Numbered from the stretch's first letter, positions 20,318 to 28,969 are shown. The stretch: 32,015 bases of DNA from Collinsella aerofaciens (GCF_028206795.1 NZ_JAQLFJ010000019.1:1-32015); one strand, 5' to 3'. Made by a program: numbers and translations. Notes: generated by a model from the letters alone, not told the origin.

Positions 20318-21547
20318 CTACACGCGCGTCGCATCCTTGGGGCTCATGGTCATGCTCTGGAAGCGGTTCTCCATGTAGTCGTTATCGAAATACTTGCCGT
20401 AGAACTGCGCGACGGGAATATCCGGCTCCGTGCCGTTGACGCGCTGGTACCAATAATCGAGCGATTGCAGCGTCATGACGCCGTCGACCAGCATAATGAT
20501 GGTGAAGATGACGGTAGCCGAGTAGCGACTCTTCCACGGAATCATGTTGATGAGCTTGAGCAGCCTCGGCAGCAGCAGCTTGATCCAGATGAGGCCACCC
20601 AGGCCCCACAGGCAGGCGAAGCCCGTGCAGGTACGTCCGCCGGTAAGGACGGCGAGCGGATCGGGCATGCCAAAGAGCTTCATATGCGAGTAGCTCCACG
20701 AGACCACGCCAAACGAGGTCTGCATAAACCAGCCCACGAACACCTCAAAGCTTGCACCGAGCAGCGCGCTCACCAAAAAGATAATGATGGGGTTCTTTTT
20801 GTAGAAGCGGTTGAGCACCATGGTCATGAGTACGGCGCCAAATCCGTAGATGGGGCTGAAGGGGCCAAACAGCATGCCGGCGCGGTTCTGGAAGACGCCC
20901 GGGTCGTCGACCGTCATGTGCCAGATGTCCTCGGCGATCAGGCCGAGTATGCAGCAGACAAAGAATACCCAGAACAGGTTGAAGTAGTTGAGCTTGATGT
21001 AGCCTTCGCCGGTTTCATCGCGCCCGAGCATGCCCTCGGCTGCGGCGTCGCGATCGAGCATCTCCTGCAGGCGGCGCTGCAGCTCGCGCTCCTGGCGCAG
21101 CGTGGGGTCGACGGTGGCCGAAAGCGCGACGAGGATGCCGAGCTGGATGGCAGGGCGAAGCAAGAAGGGCCCGATGCCCTGGAGCATCACGTCAACCAAA
21201 AGCTCGACGACGGTGAATGCAATAAGGATGTAGGACAGGCGAGCGGCGTTGCGGCGCTGGTTTTTGATAAGGTCCAGGCCAAAGATGATCAGGATGACGG
21301 CGCTTGCCGCAGAGAGCATGATGCCGGCGACGATAAGGCCGACCGCGACGAGCGTGTTGTCGCCGAGCTTGGCGGCGGCGTTGCCGTTGATGAGCGCGGT
21401 GATGACCTGCCACATAAAGGCGCCGACCGAAGGGAGCGTGCCCACGCCGGACAGGATGCATAGGACGGCGTACACCTTAATGATGAGGGGGATCTTCTTG
21501 ACCTCCATGGCGCTGGGGACGCTGGGGTCGAGTTCGTTTCGATCCAT
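20318..21547 (-). CDS. CmpB-family (putative ABC transporter permease) membrane protein
   Basis: The 409-residue protein has N-terminal membrane segments (about 20-45, 65-92, 103-142), a charged linker (about 148-186) and a C-terminal membrane domain (about 190-360). The latter holds the features of the CmpB/COG4905 family: LFGPFSPIYGFGAVL, ASFEVFVGWFMQ, a WSYS motif and an internal GRTCTGFACLWGLGGL stretch. Members are labelled putative ABC permeases but no ATPase partner is known or present here, so transport is unproven. The start at 21547 (minus strand ATG) has AAAGG 6 bases upstream; the longer upstream frame is rejected. It is the only minus-strand gene between 3 kb and 32 kb. Confidence 0.8.
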   Translation of the reverse strand: MDRNELDPSVPSAMEVKKIPLIIKVYAVLCILSGVGTLPSVGAFMWQVITALINGNAAAKLGDNTLVAVGLIVAGIMLSAASAVILIIFGLDLIKNQRRNAARLSYILIAFTVVELLVDVMLQGIGPFLLRPAIQLGILVALSATVDPTLRQERELQRRLQEMLDRDAAAEGMLGRDETGEGYIKLNYFNLFWVFFVCCILGLIAEDIWHMTVDDPGVFQNRAGMLFGPFSPIYGFGAVLMTMVLNRFYKKNPIIIFLVSALLGASFEVFVGWFMQTSFGVVSWSYSHMKLFGMPDPLAVLTGGRTCTGFACLWGLGGLIWIKLLLPRLLKLINMIPWKSRYSATVIFTIIMLVDGVMTLQSLDYWYQRVNGTEPDIPVAQFYGKYFDNDYMENRFQSMTMSPKDATRV

Positions 21548-21841
21548 ACATAACCTTTCTCGTTTTGCTGTAGGTACAAGGATACGCCGCCGACCTGCCA
21601 AAAGACAGGACGAACGTCCCAATTGCAACAATGCAAGCCCCAACGGCGGGCGAGACGTGTCGCAACGGAAGTATGCGGGATCGTCGGCCCCGAGGCGGTT
21701 GCCCAATAAAATGTTTGGCTGCAAAACGGATTATAAGCTCGGTGGGCTTTTAAAAAGCGCTGTTCATGCGCGGGAGTGCTTGTCTTGCCGTGCGTATAAT
21801 AGGGCAGGTAACGCCAAATAACGAGGCTCTGAGGGGATGCC
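21548..21841. promoter_or_regulatory. Divergent intergenic region with the purF -10
   Basis: This 294-base gap separates the minus-strand CmpB-like gene from purF. A perfect TATAAT (21795-21800) stands 41 bases before the purF ATG; at 17 bases upstream there is no good -35. No purine riboswitch fold or PurR box was recognised. The promoter of the minus-strand gene was not resolved. Confidence 0.5.
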
Positions 21842-23512
21842 ATGTCTCAAGAAACCATCCGCGCGGCCGAGCGTGCCGCGGGACAGGTGAAGACCATGTC
21901 GACGTATGATCCGGACTCCGACCAGCTGCATGAGGAATGCGGCATTTTTGGTGTGTGGGCACCCGATCGCGATGTGGCTCGACTGACGTACTTTGGTCTG
22001 CGCGCGCTGCAGCATCGCGGCCAGGAATCGGCGGGAATCGCCGTGGGTGATGGCGGCACGGTTATGGTCCGCAAGGATCTGGGGCTGCTCGACCGCGTGT
22101 TCTCCAACGCCGACCTGTCGACGCTCTCCGGCCAGCTGGCCGTGGGCCACGTGCGCTATGGCACCGCCGGCGCCAAGAGCTGGGAAGCCTCGCAGCCGCA
22201 CCTCTCCACCATCAACAGCGTCATTATCGCGCTCGCTCACAACGGCACTCTGGTCAACACCGACGAGCTGCGCCGCCAGCTGATCGAGCTGGGCGTGCCG
22301 TTCCTCTCCAATTCGGATTCCGAGGTCGCGACCAAGCTCATCGGCTACTTTACTCAGCGTACAGGCCATCTGCGCGAGGGCATTCGCAAGACCATGGAGC
22401 TCGTGCGCGGCGGCTACGCCATGACGCTCATCAACGAACAGGCGCTCTACGCATTCCGCGATCCGCACGGCATTCGCCCGCTCGTGCTGGGCAAGCTGGT
22501 GGACGAGGGTCTGGACCAGGCCGATGCCGCATCCGTTTCGCAGCTGCCCTCGCAAGACGGCGCCACGACGGTCGACTCCGCCGTCCATGTCACGCGCGCC
22601 GGCGGCTGGGTCGTTGCTTCCGAGACCTGCGCACTCGACATCGTGGGTGCCGAGTACGTTCGTGACGTCCGTCCCGGCGAGATCTTGCGCATCAGCGCCG
22701 AGGGTCTGGTATCCGAGCAGGGCGTGCCTGCAGCCGAAGAGCCCGCAAACTGCATCTTTGAGCAGGTCTACTTTGCCCGCCCCGACTCCATCATGAACGG
22801 CAAGAGCGTCTATGCCTGCCGTTACGACATGGGTCGTCAGCTGGCACACGAAGAGCCCGTCGAGGCCGACCTGGTCATCGGCGTGCCCGACTCCGGCCTG
22901 CCGCCTGCGGAGGGCTATTCGCACGAGAGCGGCATTCCCTTTGGCGAGGGCCTCATCAAGAACCGTTACGTGGGCCGTACGTTTATCGAGCCTACGCAGG
23001 AGTTGCGCGCCATGGGCGTGCGCATGAAGCTTAACCCGCTGCGCGACAACATCGAGGGCAAGCGCCTGGTCGTCATCGACGACTCCATCGTGCGCGGCAC
23101 CACCATGGTGCAGCTCGTCAAGATGCTGCGCAACGCTGGCGCCAAGGAGATTCATATCCGCATCAACTCGCCCGAGGTCATCTGGCCGTGCTTCTACGGT
23201 ATCGATACTGACGTGCAGTCGCAGCTTATCAGCGCCAACAAAACGGTCGACGAGATTTGCGAGTACATTGGCGCCGATTCGCTGGCTTTCCTTTCGGTCG
23301 AGGGCCTGCTTAAGGTCATGCCCAAGGGCGGTTACTGCGATGCGTGCTTTACCGGCCGCTACCCCGTGGCGATTCCCGAGAGCTTTGGCCGCGACAAGTT
23401 CATGGAGGGCTTTAAGCCTCGCAACCTGGACAAACCGCTGCACGTTGACGACGACGCCGTGGTCGAGAAATACGACGACCGCAGCTGGGAAGAGGAGCAC
23501 GGCGAGGCCTAA
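21842..23512 (+). CDS. purF: Amidophosphoribosyltransferase, iron-sulfur type
   Basis: The 556-residue enzyme makes phosphoribosylamine from PRPP and glutamine, the committed purine step. The N-terminal glutaminase nucleophile is Cys33 in EECGIFG, so a 32-residue propeptide must be removed. The PRPP loop VVIDDSIVRGTT is near 410-421. Cys304, Cys450, Cys499 and Cys502 (CDAC) match the 4Fe-4S ligand pattern of the Bacillus enzyme. There is an insertion of about 23 residues before WVVASETCALD and an acidic tail; typical length is about 475. The ATG at 21842 has GAGGGG; an ATG at 21896 with AGGTGA 5 bases before would shorten the propeptide to 14 and is a real alternative. Confidence 0.95.
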   Translation: MSQETIRAAERAAGQVKTMSTYDPDSDQLHEECGIFGVWAPDRDVARLTYFGLRALQHRGQESAGIAVGDGGTVMVRKDLGLLDRVFSNADLSTLSGQLAVGHVRYGTAGAKSWEASQPHLSTINSVIIALAHNGTLVNTDELRRQLIELGVPFLSNSDSEVATKLIGYFTQRTGHLREGIRKTMELVRGGYAMTLINEQALYAFRDPHGIRPLVLGKLVDEGLDQADAASVSQLPSQDGATTVDSAVHVTRAGGWVVASETCALDIVGAEYVRDVRPGEILRISAEGLVSEQGVPAAEEPANCIFEQVYFARPDSIMNGKSVYACRYDMGRQLAHEEPVEADLVIGVPDSGLPPAEGYSHESGIPFGEGLIKNRYVGRTFIEPTQELRAMGVRMKLNPLRDNIEGKRLVVIDDSIVRGTTMVQLVKMLRNAGAKEIHIRINSPEVIWPCFYGIDTDVQSQLISANKTVDEICEYIGADSLAFLSVEGLLKVMPKGGYCDACFTGRYPVAIPESFGRDKFMEGFKPRNLDKPLHVDDDAVVEKYDDRSWEEEHGEA

Positions 23513-23541
23513 AACCTGCCATGTAGGGACAGGTTTATTTT
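23512..23541 (+). terminator. Terminator overlapping the purF stop
   Basis: AAACCTG (23512-23518) pairs with CAGGTTT (23530-23536), then ATTTT. The loop side contains GGGACAG, linking it to the dispersed GGGGACAG units. Confidence 0.65.
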
Positions 23542-23573
23542 GGTAGGCTTTACCTGCTGTTTTGTTGATATGA

Positions 23574-23600
23574 CGGCGTGTGCTGTTATGGCACACGCCG
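23574..23600. repeat. 10-bp perfect hairpin before purM
   Basis: CGGCGTGTGC (23574-23583) and GCACACGCCG (23591-23600) enclose a 7-base loop. No T-run follows. It lies in the purM leader or promoter region, 68 bases before the ATG, and could be an operator or an RNA structure. Confidence 0.5.
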
Positions 23601-23668
23601 AAATGAACGCAACTATGAGCACCGTTTGGCGCCCGCGCGGCGGACGGTAGTGGGAGAGGAAGGCTCAG

Positions 23669-24772
23669 ATGAGCGACAGCAAGCATGTGACGTATGAGGA
23701 TGCCGGCGTCGATACCGCCGAGGGCGGCCGTGCCGTCGACGCCATTAAGCAGATGGTCAAGGACACCAACCGCCCCGAGGTCATCGGCGGTATCGGCGGC
23801 TTCGGTGGCCTGTTCTCGGCCGCCGCGCTTAAGGATATGGAAGACCCGATTCTGATCAGCGGTACCGACGGCGTGGGCACCAAACTCGTGCTCGCTCAGA
23901 TCATGGACCGTCACGAGACGGTGGGCCAGGACCTGGTCGCCATGTGCGTCAACGATATTCTGGCTTCGGGCGCCGAGCCGCTGTTCTTCCTGGACTACGT
24001 TGCCATCGGCCACATTGAGGCCGAGCACATGGCAAAGATCATCAAGGGTGTGGCCGATGGCTGCAAGCTCGCGGGCTGCGCGCTCGTGGGCGGCGAGATG
24101 GCTGAGCACCCGGGCGTCATGGCTCCGGCCGACTACGACCTTGCCGGCTTTACCGTGGGCGTCGTCGACCGTCCCAAGATGCTCGATCCCGCAAACGTCC
24201 GCCCGGGCGATGTGATCCTGGGCCTGCCCTCCACCGGCGTGCATTCCAACGGCTACTCGCTCGTGCGCAAGGTCATTGGCGTCGACGGCATTAAGCCGGG
24301 CACGCCCGAGGCCGCCGCTAAGGCCGAGGAGCTGAGCCGTCCGCTCGAGGAGCTCGGCGGTGCTTCGCTGGCCGACGCCCTGCTGGCCCCTACGCGCATC
24401 TATGTGAAGCCGATTCTTGAGCTGCTGCGCGGCGGCGCCAACGTGCACGCCATCGCCCACATCACTGGCGGCGGTATTACCGAGAACCTCAACCGCGCGC
24501 TTGCCGACGACGTCGATGCCGTGGTCACCCGCAACGGCGCCGAGATGGGTTGGGACGTTCCGCCCGTTATCACCTACGTGTCGCGCCAGGCCGAGCTTGC
24601 GCCCAACGAGGCGTGCAAGACCTTCAACATGGGCGTCGGCCTGTGCCTGATCGTCGCCCCCGAGGACGAGGCTGCCGTGACCGAGGCCCTGGTTGCGCTG
24701 GGCGAGAAGCCGTTCCGCGTGGGCGAGTGCGCCGAGGGTTCCGGTAAGGTCGTGTACTCCGATGAGCGCTAA
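23669..24772 (+). CDS. purM: Phosphoribosylformylglycinamidine cyclo-ligase (AIR synthetase)
   Basis: The 367-residue ATP-dependent enzyme closes the imidazole ring, turning FGAM into AIR. It shows EDAGVDTAEGGRAV near the start (family YxxAGVD), SGTDGVGTKLVLAQ, DLVAMCVNDILASGAEPLFFLDY, GCALVGGEMAEHPG, ITGGGITENLNR and CKTFNMGVGLCLIV. Length is slightly above the usual 345. The ATG follows GAGGAAGG at suitable spacing. The reading frame overlaps purN by 11 bases, so the two are translationally coupled. Confidence 0.97.
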   Translation: MSDSKHVTYEDAGVDTAEGGRAVDAIKQMVKDTNRPEVIGGIGGFGGLFSAAALKDMEDPILISGTDGVGTKLVLAQIMDRHETVGQDLVAMCVNDILASGAEPLFFLDYVAIGHIEAEHMAKIIKGVADGCKLAGCALVGGEMAEHPGVMAPADYDLAGFTVGVVDRPKMLDPANVRPGDVILGLPSTGVHSNGYSLVRKVIGVDGIKPGTPEAAAKAEELSRPLEELGGASLADALLAPTRIYVKPILELLRGGANVHAIAHITGGGITENLNRALADDVDAVVTRNGAEMGWDVPPVITYVSRQAELAPNEACKTFNMGVGLCLIVAPEDEAAVTEALVALGEKPFRVGECAEGSGKVVYSDER

Positions 24773-25463
24773 CGAGCAGATGGCTGCCGCCGAGGGTCTG
24801 GGCTTTGTGCCCTATACCCGTCCGTCCGGCACCGATACGGCCGAGCCGCTCAAGATCGGTGTGCTCATCAGCGGTTCGGGTACCAACCTGCAGGCGCTGA
24901 TCGATTTGATCGCCGCCGGCAAGCTCAACGCTTCGATTGAACTCGTGGTGTCGAGCCGTCCTTCGGCCAAGGGCTTGCAACGTGCCGAGCGTGCGGGCAT
25001 CCAGACGCTCACGCTGTCCAAGGATGTCTATGCCGACCCTATTGCCGCCGACGAGATCATCGCGCACGAGCTGCTGGAGCGCGGCTGCGAGTATGTGGTC
25101 ATGGCCGGCTACATGCGCATGGTGCACACGCCTCTGCTGGCGGCGTTTCCCAACCGCGTGGTTAACTTGCATCCGGCGCTGCTGCCGAGCTTTACCGGTG
25201 CGCATGCGATTGACGACGCCTTTGCGCGCGGCGTCAAGGTTACTGGCGTGACTGTGCATTTTGCCAACGAGATCTACGACAACGGTCCCATCATCGCCCA
25301 GCGTGCGCTGGCTGTTGAGGAGGGCTGGGATGTCGACACGCTCGAGGAGCACATCCACGCGATCGAGCACGTGCTGTACCCCGAGGTCGTGCAAATGCTC
25401 GCCGACGGCCGCGTCCACGTGCTGGAGAGCGGCAAGGTCGCAATTGACGCGCCTCGCGGCTAG
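24762..25463 (+). CDS. purN: Phosphoribosylglycinamide formyltransferase
   Basis: The 233-residue enzyme transfers a formyl group from 10-formyl-tetrahydrofolate to GAR. Marks: IGVLISGSGTNLQALID (phosphate loop), AGYMRMVHTPLL, VNLHPALLPSF (catalytic Asn and His) and GVTVHFANEIYDNGPIIAQ with the catalytic Asp. An N-terminal extension of about 28 residues precedes the fold. The ATG at 24762 overlaps the end of purM by 11 bases; ATG 24780 is an alternative with a poorer site. A terminator follows. The purM-purN pair is common in bacteria. Confidence 0.95.
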   Translation: MSANEQMAAAEGLGFVPYTRPSGTDTAEPLKIGVLISGSGTNLQALIDLIAAGKLNASIELVVSSRPSAKGLQRAERAGIQTLTLSKDVYADPIAADEIIAHELLERGCEYVVMAGYMRMVHTPLLAAFPNRVVNLHPALLPSFTGAHAIDDAFARGVKVTGVTVHFANEIYDNGPIIAQRALAVEEGWDVDTLEEHIHAIEHVLYPEVVQMLADGRVHVLESGKVAIDAPRG

Positions 25464-25495
25464 CGGTGCACAGTACAATTTAGCCGAGTAGTCAG

Positions 25496-25537
25496 GGTGG
25501 TCATTGGCGCCAAGGCGCGCGTGGCCACCTTTTGTTT
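25496..25537 (+). terminator. Terminator of purM-purN
   Basis: GGTGGTCA (25496-25503) pairs, with one wobble, with TGGCCACC (25522-25529), then TTTTGTTTT. The stem loop contains the palindrome GGCGCC. Confidence 0.75.
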
Positions 25538-25615
25538 TGGGTAGTCATCGGGAACGGTCTTTAACGACTGGTCATTCAAGAACGTCGCAGGTGACTAGAT
25601 GAGAGAGGTGAGCGC

Positions 25616-26080
25616 ATGGCGGATAACGAAGCGCTGTTTACGCCTGAGCTGGTGTTTTTTGATTGGGAGTGTGCGACGCCGGATGAGGTGTTTGCGCGGC
25701 TCGAGGGCGAGCTTGCACCGCGTGGCTACATTGCGTCCGGTTGGCTCGACGCCGTTCGCACGCGCGAGGATGCCTATCCCACGGGTCTTGCCATGCCGGC
25801 GGCAAACATTGCCATTCCGCATACCGATCCGGGGTTTGTGGCCAAGCCCTATATCGCGGTGGTGAAGCCCGCCGCGCCCGTGACATTTAACGCTATGGCT
25901 GGCATGGGCGCTCCGGTGCCGGCGCAGATCGTCATCAATTTGGGTATTGCCGAGCCGGGTGGCCAGGTCGAGGCGCTGCAGGCGCTCATGAACATCTTTA
26001 TGGGCGCCGATGCCGCAGCCGACGTGCTCGGCCAGACCACGCCCCAGGGCATGGTCGACGCCATCCGCCGCCACTTCTAA
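25616..26080 (+). CDS. Orphan PTS EIIA protein (fructose/galactitol-type)
   Basis: The 154-residue protein has the EIIA fold of the fructose-mannitol/galactitol class: GLAMPAANIAIPHTD with the phospho-accepting His69, and a C-terminal LMNIFMGADAAADVLG helix region. Such proteins take phosphate from HPr and pass it to EIIB. No EIIB, EIIC or sugar enzyme is adjacent, so it may serve a transporter elsewhere or be regulatory. The ATG follows GAGAGGTG. It sits alone between the purN terminator and a GGGGACAG-type repeat. Confidence 0.85.
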   Translation: MADNEALFTPELVFFDWECATPDEVFARLEGELAPRGYIASGWLDAVRTREDAYPTGLAMPAANIAIPHTDPGFVAKPYIAVVKPAAPVTFNAMAGMGAPVPAQIVINLGIAEPGGQVEALQALMNIFMGADAAADVLGQTTPQGMVDAIRRHF

Positions 26081-26099
26081 GGTGGGGCTGAGTCGGCAC

Positions 26100-26176
26100 T
26101 TGGGGACTGTCCCTAACTGCCGGCTGCCAGAGCTGTCCCCTTTGCACCAAAATGGTGCAGATTAACCTGTCCCCAA
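26100..26176. repeat. GGGGAC/GTCCCC palindromic unit
   Basis: TTGGGGAC (26100-26107) is mirrored by GTCCCCAA (26169-26176). Within the unit are GGGACTGTCCC, a further CTGTCCCC (26133-26140) and a perfect TGCACCA/TGGTGCA hairpin (26144-26150/26153-26159). No T-run follows. It lies between the EIIA gene and the foldase gene and resembles other intergenic units in this window. Confidence 0.6.
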
Positions 26177-26250
26177 TGCACCAAGCGTGCCGCGGGGGCT
26201 GCGTTGTGACACAATGGCGTTTGTTCGATTCGTTATGCGAAAGGCCAACT

Positions 26251-27471
26251 ATGGCAAATAAGAAAAAGAACTCCGAGGCCGCGCCGACGCCCGAGCAGCA
26301 GGCCCGCGCTGCCTCCAGCTCTCGCAAGAAGCAGCGCAAGACGTACGTGTCTAAGACCGTCAAGATCGTCCTGGTGGTCATCGGCGTGCTGGCGATGCTG
26401 CTTTCCGTCTCGGCGATGGCGTGCTCCGGCCTTATGTCGCAGGCCGAGGACACCTCGGGCTACAAGCTGACCGGCGGTGTTGCTGCAACTATCAACGGCA
26501 CCAACCTCACCGAGGACACCGTGACCAAGCAGATCATGAGCATGCGCACGTCCTACGGCTACACCAAGGATAAGGATTGGGCGCAGTATCTGGTTGACAA
26601 CGACCTCACACCCAAGAAGTACCGCAAGCAACTCATCGACTCCTACACGCAGCAGATTCTGCTTCAACAGGCACAGAAGGAGAACGGCGTGACGGTGTCG
26701 GACGAGGAGGTCGAGAAGGCTTGGAAGGACGCGTGCAAGAGCGCAGGCGGTGCCAAGGCCTTTAAGAAGACCCTCAAGACCTACGGCTATACCGAGGACA
26801 CCTACAAGGACTCGCTCAAGGAGAGTCTGGCGCAACAGAAACTCAAGGATGCCGTCGCGCCCACGAGCAAGCCCAAGGACAGCGAGATTGTCGATTACAT
26901 CAACGAGAACCTGTCCAGCTACAACGACGCCCGCCGCTCGTCGAACATCCTGATCAAGGTTGATTCCGACGCTTCCGACGAGGACAAGGCCGCCGCCAAG
27001 GCCAAGGCGCAGGAGTGCCTGGACAAGATCAACTCCGGCGAGCTGAGCTTTGAGGACGCCGTGAAGCAGTACTCCGACGATACCGGCTCCAAGGATAAGA
27101 AGGGCGATGTGGGCTGGGACAAGCTCACCACCTTCGTCGACAGCTACCAGGCGGCGCTCGAGGGGCTCAACAAGGGCGATGTGAGCGACGTCGTCGAGTC
27201 GACCTATGGTTACCACATCATCAAGTGCACCGACTACTTCCATGTCGATAATCAGGTCGATGACATTAAGCAGGTGCCCAAGGACATCAAGAAGTACGTC
27301 TCCAACGTGGTGAAGACGCAGGCAGCAAGCACCGCGTACAGCGAGTGGCTGGAGCAGTACAAGAAGGAAGCCGACATCACCGTTAACCCCATGCCCAAGG
27401 ACGTGCCGTACAACGTCAGCCTGAAGGGCGTCACCAAGAGTTCGACCGACGATTCGTCGACGACTAAGTAA
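26251..27471 (+). CDS. Membrane-anchored parvulin-type foldase (PrsA/SurA-like)
   Basis: The 406-residue protein has a Lys-rich N-terminus (1-36), one hydrophobic segment (about 37-57) ending AMAC with Cys58 (an imperfect lipobox, so lipid anchoring is possible but a transmembrane anchor is likelier), a helical SurA/PrsA-type N-terminal chaperone region (about 70-225), and a PpiC parvulin domain (about 229-327: SSNILIKV, FEDAVKQYSDD, GDVGW, ESTYGYHIIK). It should help secreted proteins fold outside the membrane, by prolyl isomerisation. The ATG at 26251 has AAAGG upstream; the longer frame runs through the palindrome and is rejected. yqeY follows. Confidence 0.88.
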   Translation: MANKKKNSEAAPTPEQQARAASSSRKKQRKTYVSKTVKIVLVVIGVLAMLLSVSAMACSGLMSQAEDTSGYKLTGGVAATINGTNLTEDTVTKQIMSMRTSYGYTKDKDWAQYLVDNDLTPKKYRKQLIDSYTQQILLQQAQKENGVTVSDEEVEKAWKDACKSAGGAKAFKKTLKTYGYTEDTYKDSLKESLAQQKLKDAVAPTSKPKDSEIVDYINENLSSYNDARRSSNILIKVDSDASDEDKAAAKAKAQECLDKINSGELSFEDAVKQYSDDTGSKDKKGDVGWDKLTTFVDSYQAALEGLNKGDVSDVVESTYGYHIIKCTDYFHVDNQVDDIKQVPKDIKKYVSNVVKTQAASTAYSEWLEQYKKEADITVNPMPKDVPYNVSLKGVTKSSTDDSSTTK

Positions 27472-27525
27472 TCATGGGGCGGTACCCGCGTGAGTGCCGC
27501 CCACGCTATTGAGGAGGATATGCAG

Positions 27526-27969
27526 ATGACCAACGAAGAGCTGCAGAAGGAAATGATCGCGGCCATGAAGGCCAAGGACAAGGTTCGCCTGTCTATCATT
27601 CGCCAGGTTAAGGCCGAGGTGAAGAACATCGAGGTCAACGAGCGTCGTGATGTGACCGAGGAAGACGTCAACAGCATGATCAAGCGTCTGATTAAGCAGA
27701 CGAGCGAGACGCTGGAGATGTCCATTAAGGCCGGTACCGACCAGGAGCGTACCGACAACCTGACCGAGCAGGTCAAGATTCTGGAGAGTCTGCTGCCCGC
27801 GCAGGTTTCGGGCGAGGAGCTCGAGGCCCTGATCGAGCAGGTCATCGCCGAGCTGGGCGCGACCTCTAAGAAGCAGATGGGCCAGGTCATGGGCGCTCTG
27901 GGCAAGGCCACCGGCGGCAACTTCGATAAGCCGGCCGCGGCAAAGATCGTCGGCGGCAAATTAGCGTAA
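27526..27969 (+). CDS. YqeY-family protein (GatB/YqeY domain)
   Basis: The 147-residue protein fits the YqeY family: helical N-terminal part (LQKEMIAAMKAKDKVRLSIIRQVKAEVKNIEV) and a C-terminal tail like that of GatB (QMGQVMGALGKATGGNFDKPAAAKIV), which binds tRNA in the amidotransferase. YqeY alone is conserved but its role is not settled. GAGGAGG (27511-27517) is 8 bases before the ATG at 27526; the ATG at 27520 is too near. It is 54 bases after the foldase gene and ends in a strong terminator. Confidence 0.92.
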   Translation: MTNEELQKEMIAAMKAKDKVRLSIIRQVKAEVKNIEVNERRDVTEEDVNSMIKRLIKQTSETLEMSIKAGTDQERTDNLTEQVKILESLLPAQVSGEELEALIEQVIAELGATSKKQMGQVMGALGKATGGNFDKPAAAKIVGGKLA

Positions 27970-27996
27970 GGTGCAATCGACAAACAGCTGATAGTG

Positions 27997-28028
27997 AGGG
28001 GCACGACCACGTGGTCGCGCCCCTTTTT
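27997..28028 (+). terminator. Terminator after the YqeY gene
   Basis: AGGGGC (27997-28002) pairs with GCCCCT (28019-28024) around the palindrome CGACCACGTGGTCG, followed by TTTTT. Confidence 0.85.
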
Positions 28029-28055
28029 GCTGGGCGATGAAGGGCGTCCCCCGCT

Positions 28056-28124
28056 ACTCATTGGGGACAGACTTAAATGAGTACCCCATGAGCGGGCACT
28101 CATTTAAGTCTGTCCCCAATGAGT
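28056..28124. repeat. 27-bp perfect nested palindrome of the GGGGACAG family
   Basis: Arms 28056-28082 and 28098-28124 are complementary over 27 bases with a 15-base loop. Each arm itself begins ACTCATT and ends AATGAGT, so the 7-bp motif occurs four times and alternative folds exist (one long stem or two small hairpins). GGGGACAG is at 28063-28070 and CTGTCCCC at 28110-28117. There is no T-run and no gene. It lies between the YqeY terminator and the importer promoter. Confidence 0.75.
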
Positions 28125-28165
28125 GGGTGGAAGGTTGCGGGTTCTTTACGGGAATGTAGTGTGGG

Positions 28166-28194
28166 CTGCGGAAACGTGGTTCTTTCCGTACAAT
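28166..28194 (+). promoter_or_regulatory. Promoter of the amino acid ABC importer operon
   Basis: CTGCGG (28166-28171) and TACAAT (28189-28194) are 17 bases apart, about 36 bases before the first ATG. The -35 resembles the TTGCGG seen before rpsF. Confidence 0.4.
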
Positions 28195-28229
28195 AGTTCA
28201 ACTCGTGTAAACGCAGGGAAGGGACATTC

Positions 28230-28961
28230 ATGGCAGACATGATCGAGATCAAGCATCTCAACAAGTACTTTGGCGACCTGCATGTGCTCAAAGATATCAA
28301 TCTCACCGTCAAGCGCGGCGAGAAGCTCGTAATGATCGGGCCTTCCGGCTCGGGTAAGTCGACGCTCATCCGTTGCGTCGATTATCTGGAGGAGCCCACG
28401 TCGGGCGAGGTCGTCATCGACGGTACGCCGCTCACCAAAAAGAATCACCTGGAGATGGCTCGCAAGTATAGTTCCATGGTGTTTCAGCAGTTCAACCTGT
28501 ATCCCAACATGACGGTGCTCGGCAATCTGACGCTCGCGCCCATCAAGCTGCAAAAGAAGAGCAAGGAGGAGGCGACCGAGATCGCCATCGCCGCGCTCAA
28601 GCGCGTTGGCATGGCGCATAAGGCCGGCGAGTATCCGCAGAATCTCTCGGGCGGTCAGCAGCAGCGCATCGCCATCGCCCGTGCCCTGTGCACCAAGCAG
28701 CCCATCATCCTGTTTGATGAACCGACTTCGGCGCTCGACCCCGAGATGGTCCAGGAAGTCCTGGACGTTATGATTGAGCTCGCGCAGGAGGACATCACCA
28801 TGATCTGCGTGACGCACGAGATGGGCTTTGCGCGCCAGGTGGCCGACCGCGTCATCTTTATGGAGGACGGCCGCATCCTGGAGGAGGGCACGCCCGAGCA
28901 CTTCTTCGATAACCCCGAGAACCCGCGCTGCCGCGAGTTCCTGTCCAAGATTCTGCACTAG
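28230..28961 (+). CDS. Polar amino acid ABC importer, ATPase subunit (GlnQ-like)
   Basis: The 243-residue ATPase has Walker [10 protein letters not shown] (37-45), Q-loop [18 protein letters not shown] typical of polar amino acid importers, signature LSGGQQQR, Walker [16 protein letters not shown] and [15 protein letters not shown] with the switch His. Length and motifs match the GlnQ/HisP group. It drives uptake through the two permeases downstream. GGAAGGGA precedes the ATG. It starts the four-gene operon ATPase, binding protein, permease, permease. Substrate probably glutamine or glutamate, not proven. Confidence 0.94.
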   Translation: MADMIEIKHLNKYFGDLHVLKDINLTVKRGEKLVMIGPSGSGKSTLIRCVDYLEEPTSGEVVIDGTPLTKKNHLEMARKYSSMVFQQFNLYPNMTVLGNLTLAPIKLQKKSKEEATEIAIAALKRVGMAHKAGEYPQNLSGGQQQRIAIARALCTKQPIILFDEPTSALDPEMVQEVLDVMIELAQEDITMICVTHEMGFARQVADRVIFMEDGRILEEGTPEHFFDNPENPRCREFLSKILH

Positions 28962-28969
28962 GTGCGGTG

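Noticed and set aside
21700..21841. Purine riboswitch in the purF leader
   Set aside because: The leader after the TATAAT is only about 35 bases, too short for the aptamer, and no three-way junction pattern is visible.
21764..24460. Antisense open frame of 898 codons across purF and purM
   Set aside because: Same codon-bias artefact; it runs through two certain genes and their intergenic hairpins.
25444..25479. Promoter TTGACG ... TACAAT at the end of purN
   Set aside because: The hexamers are 24 bases apart and a terminator follows at once.
28056..28124. CRISPR-like repeat
   Set aside because: The motif repeats are inverted halves of one palindrome, with no direct repeats or regular spacers.
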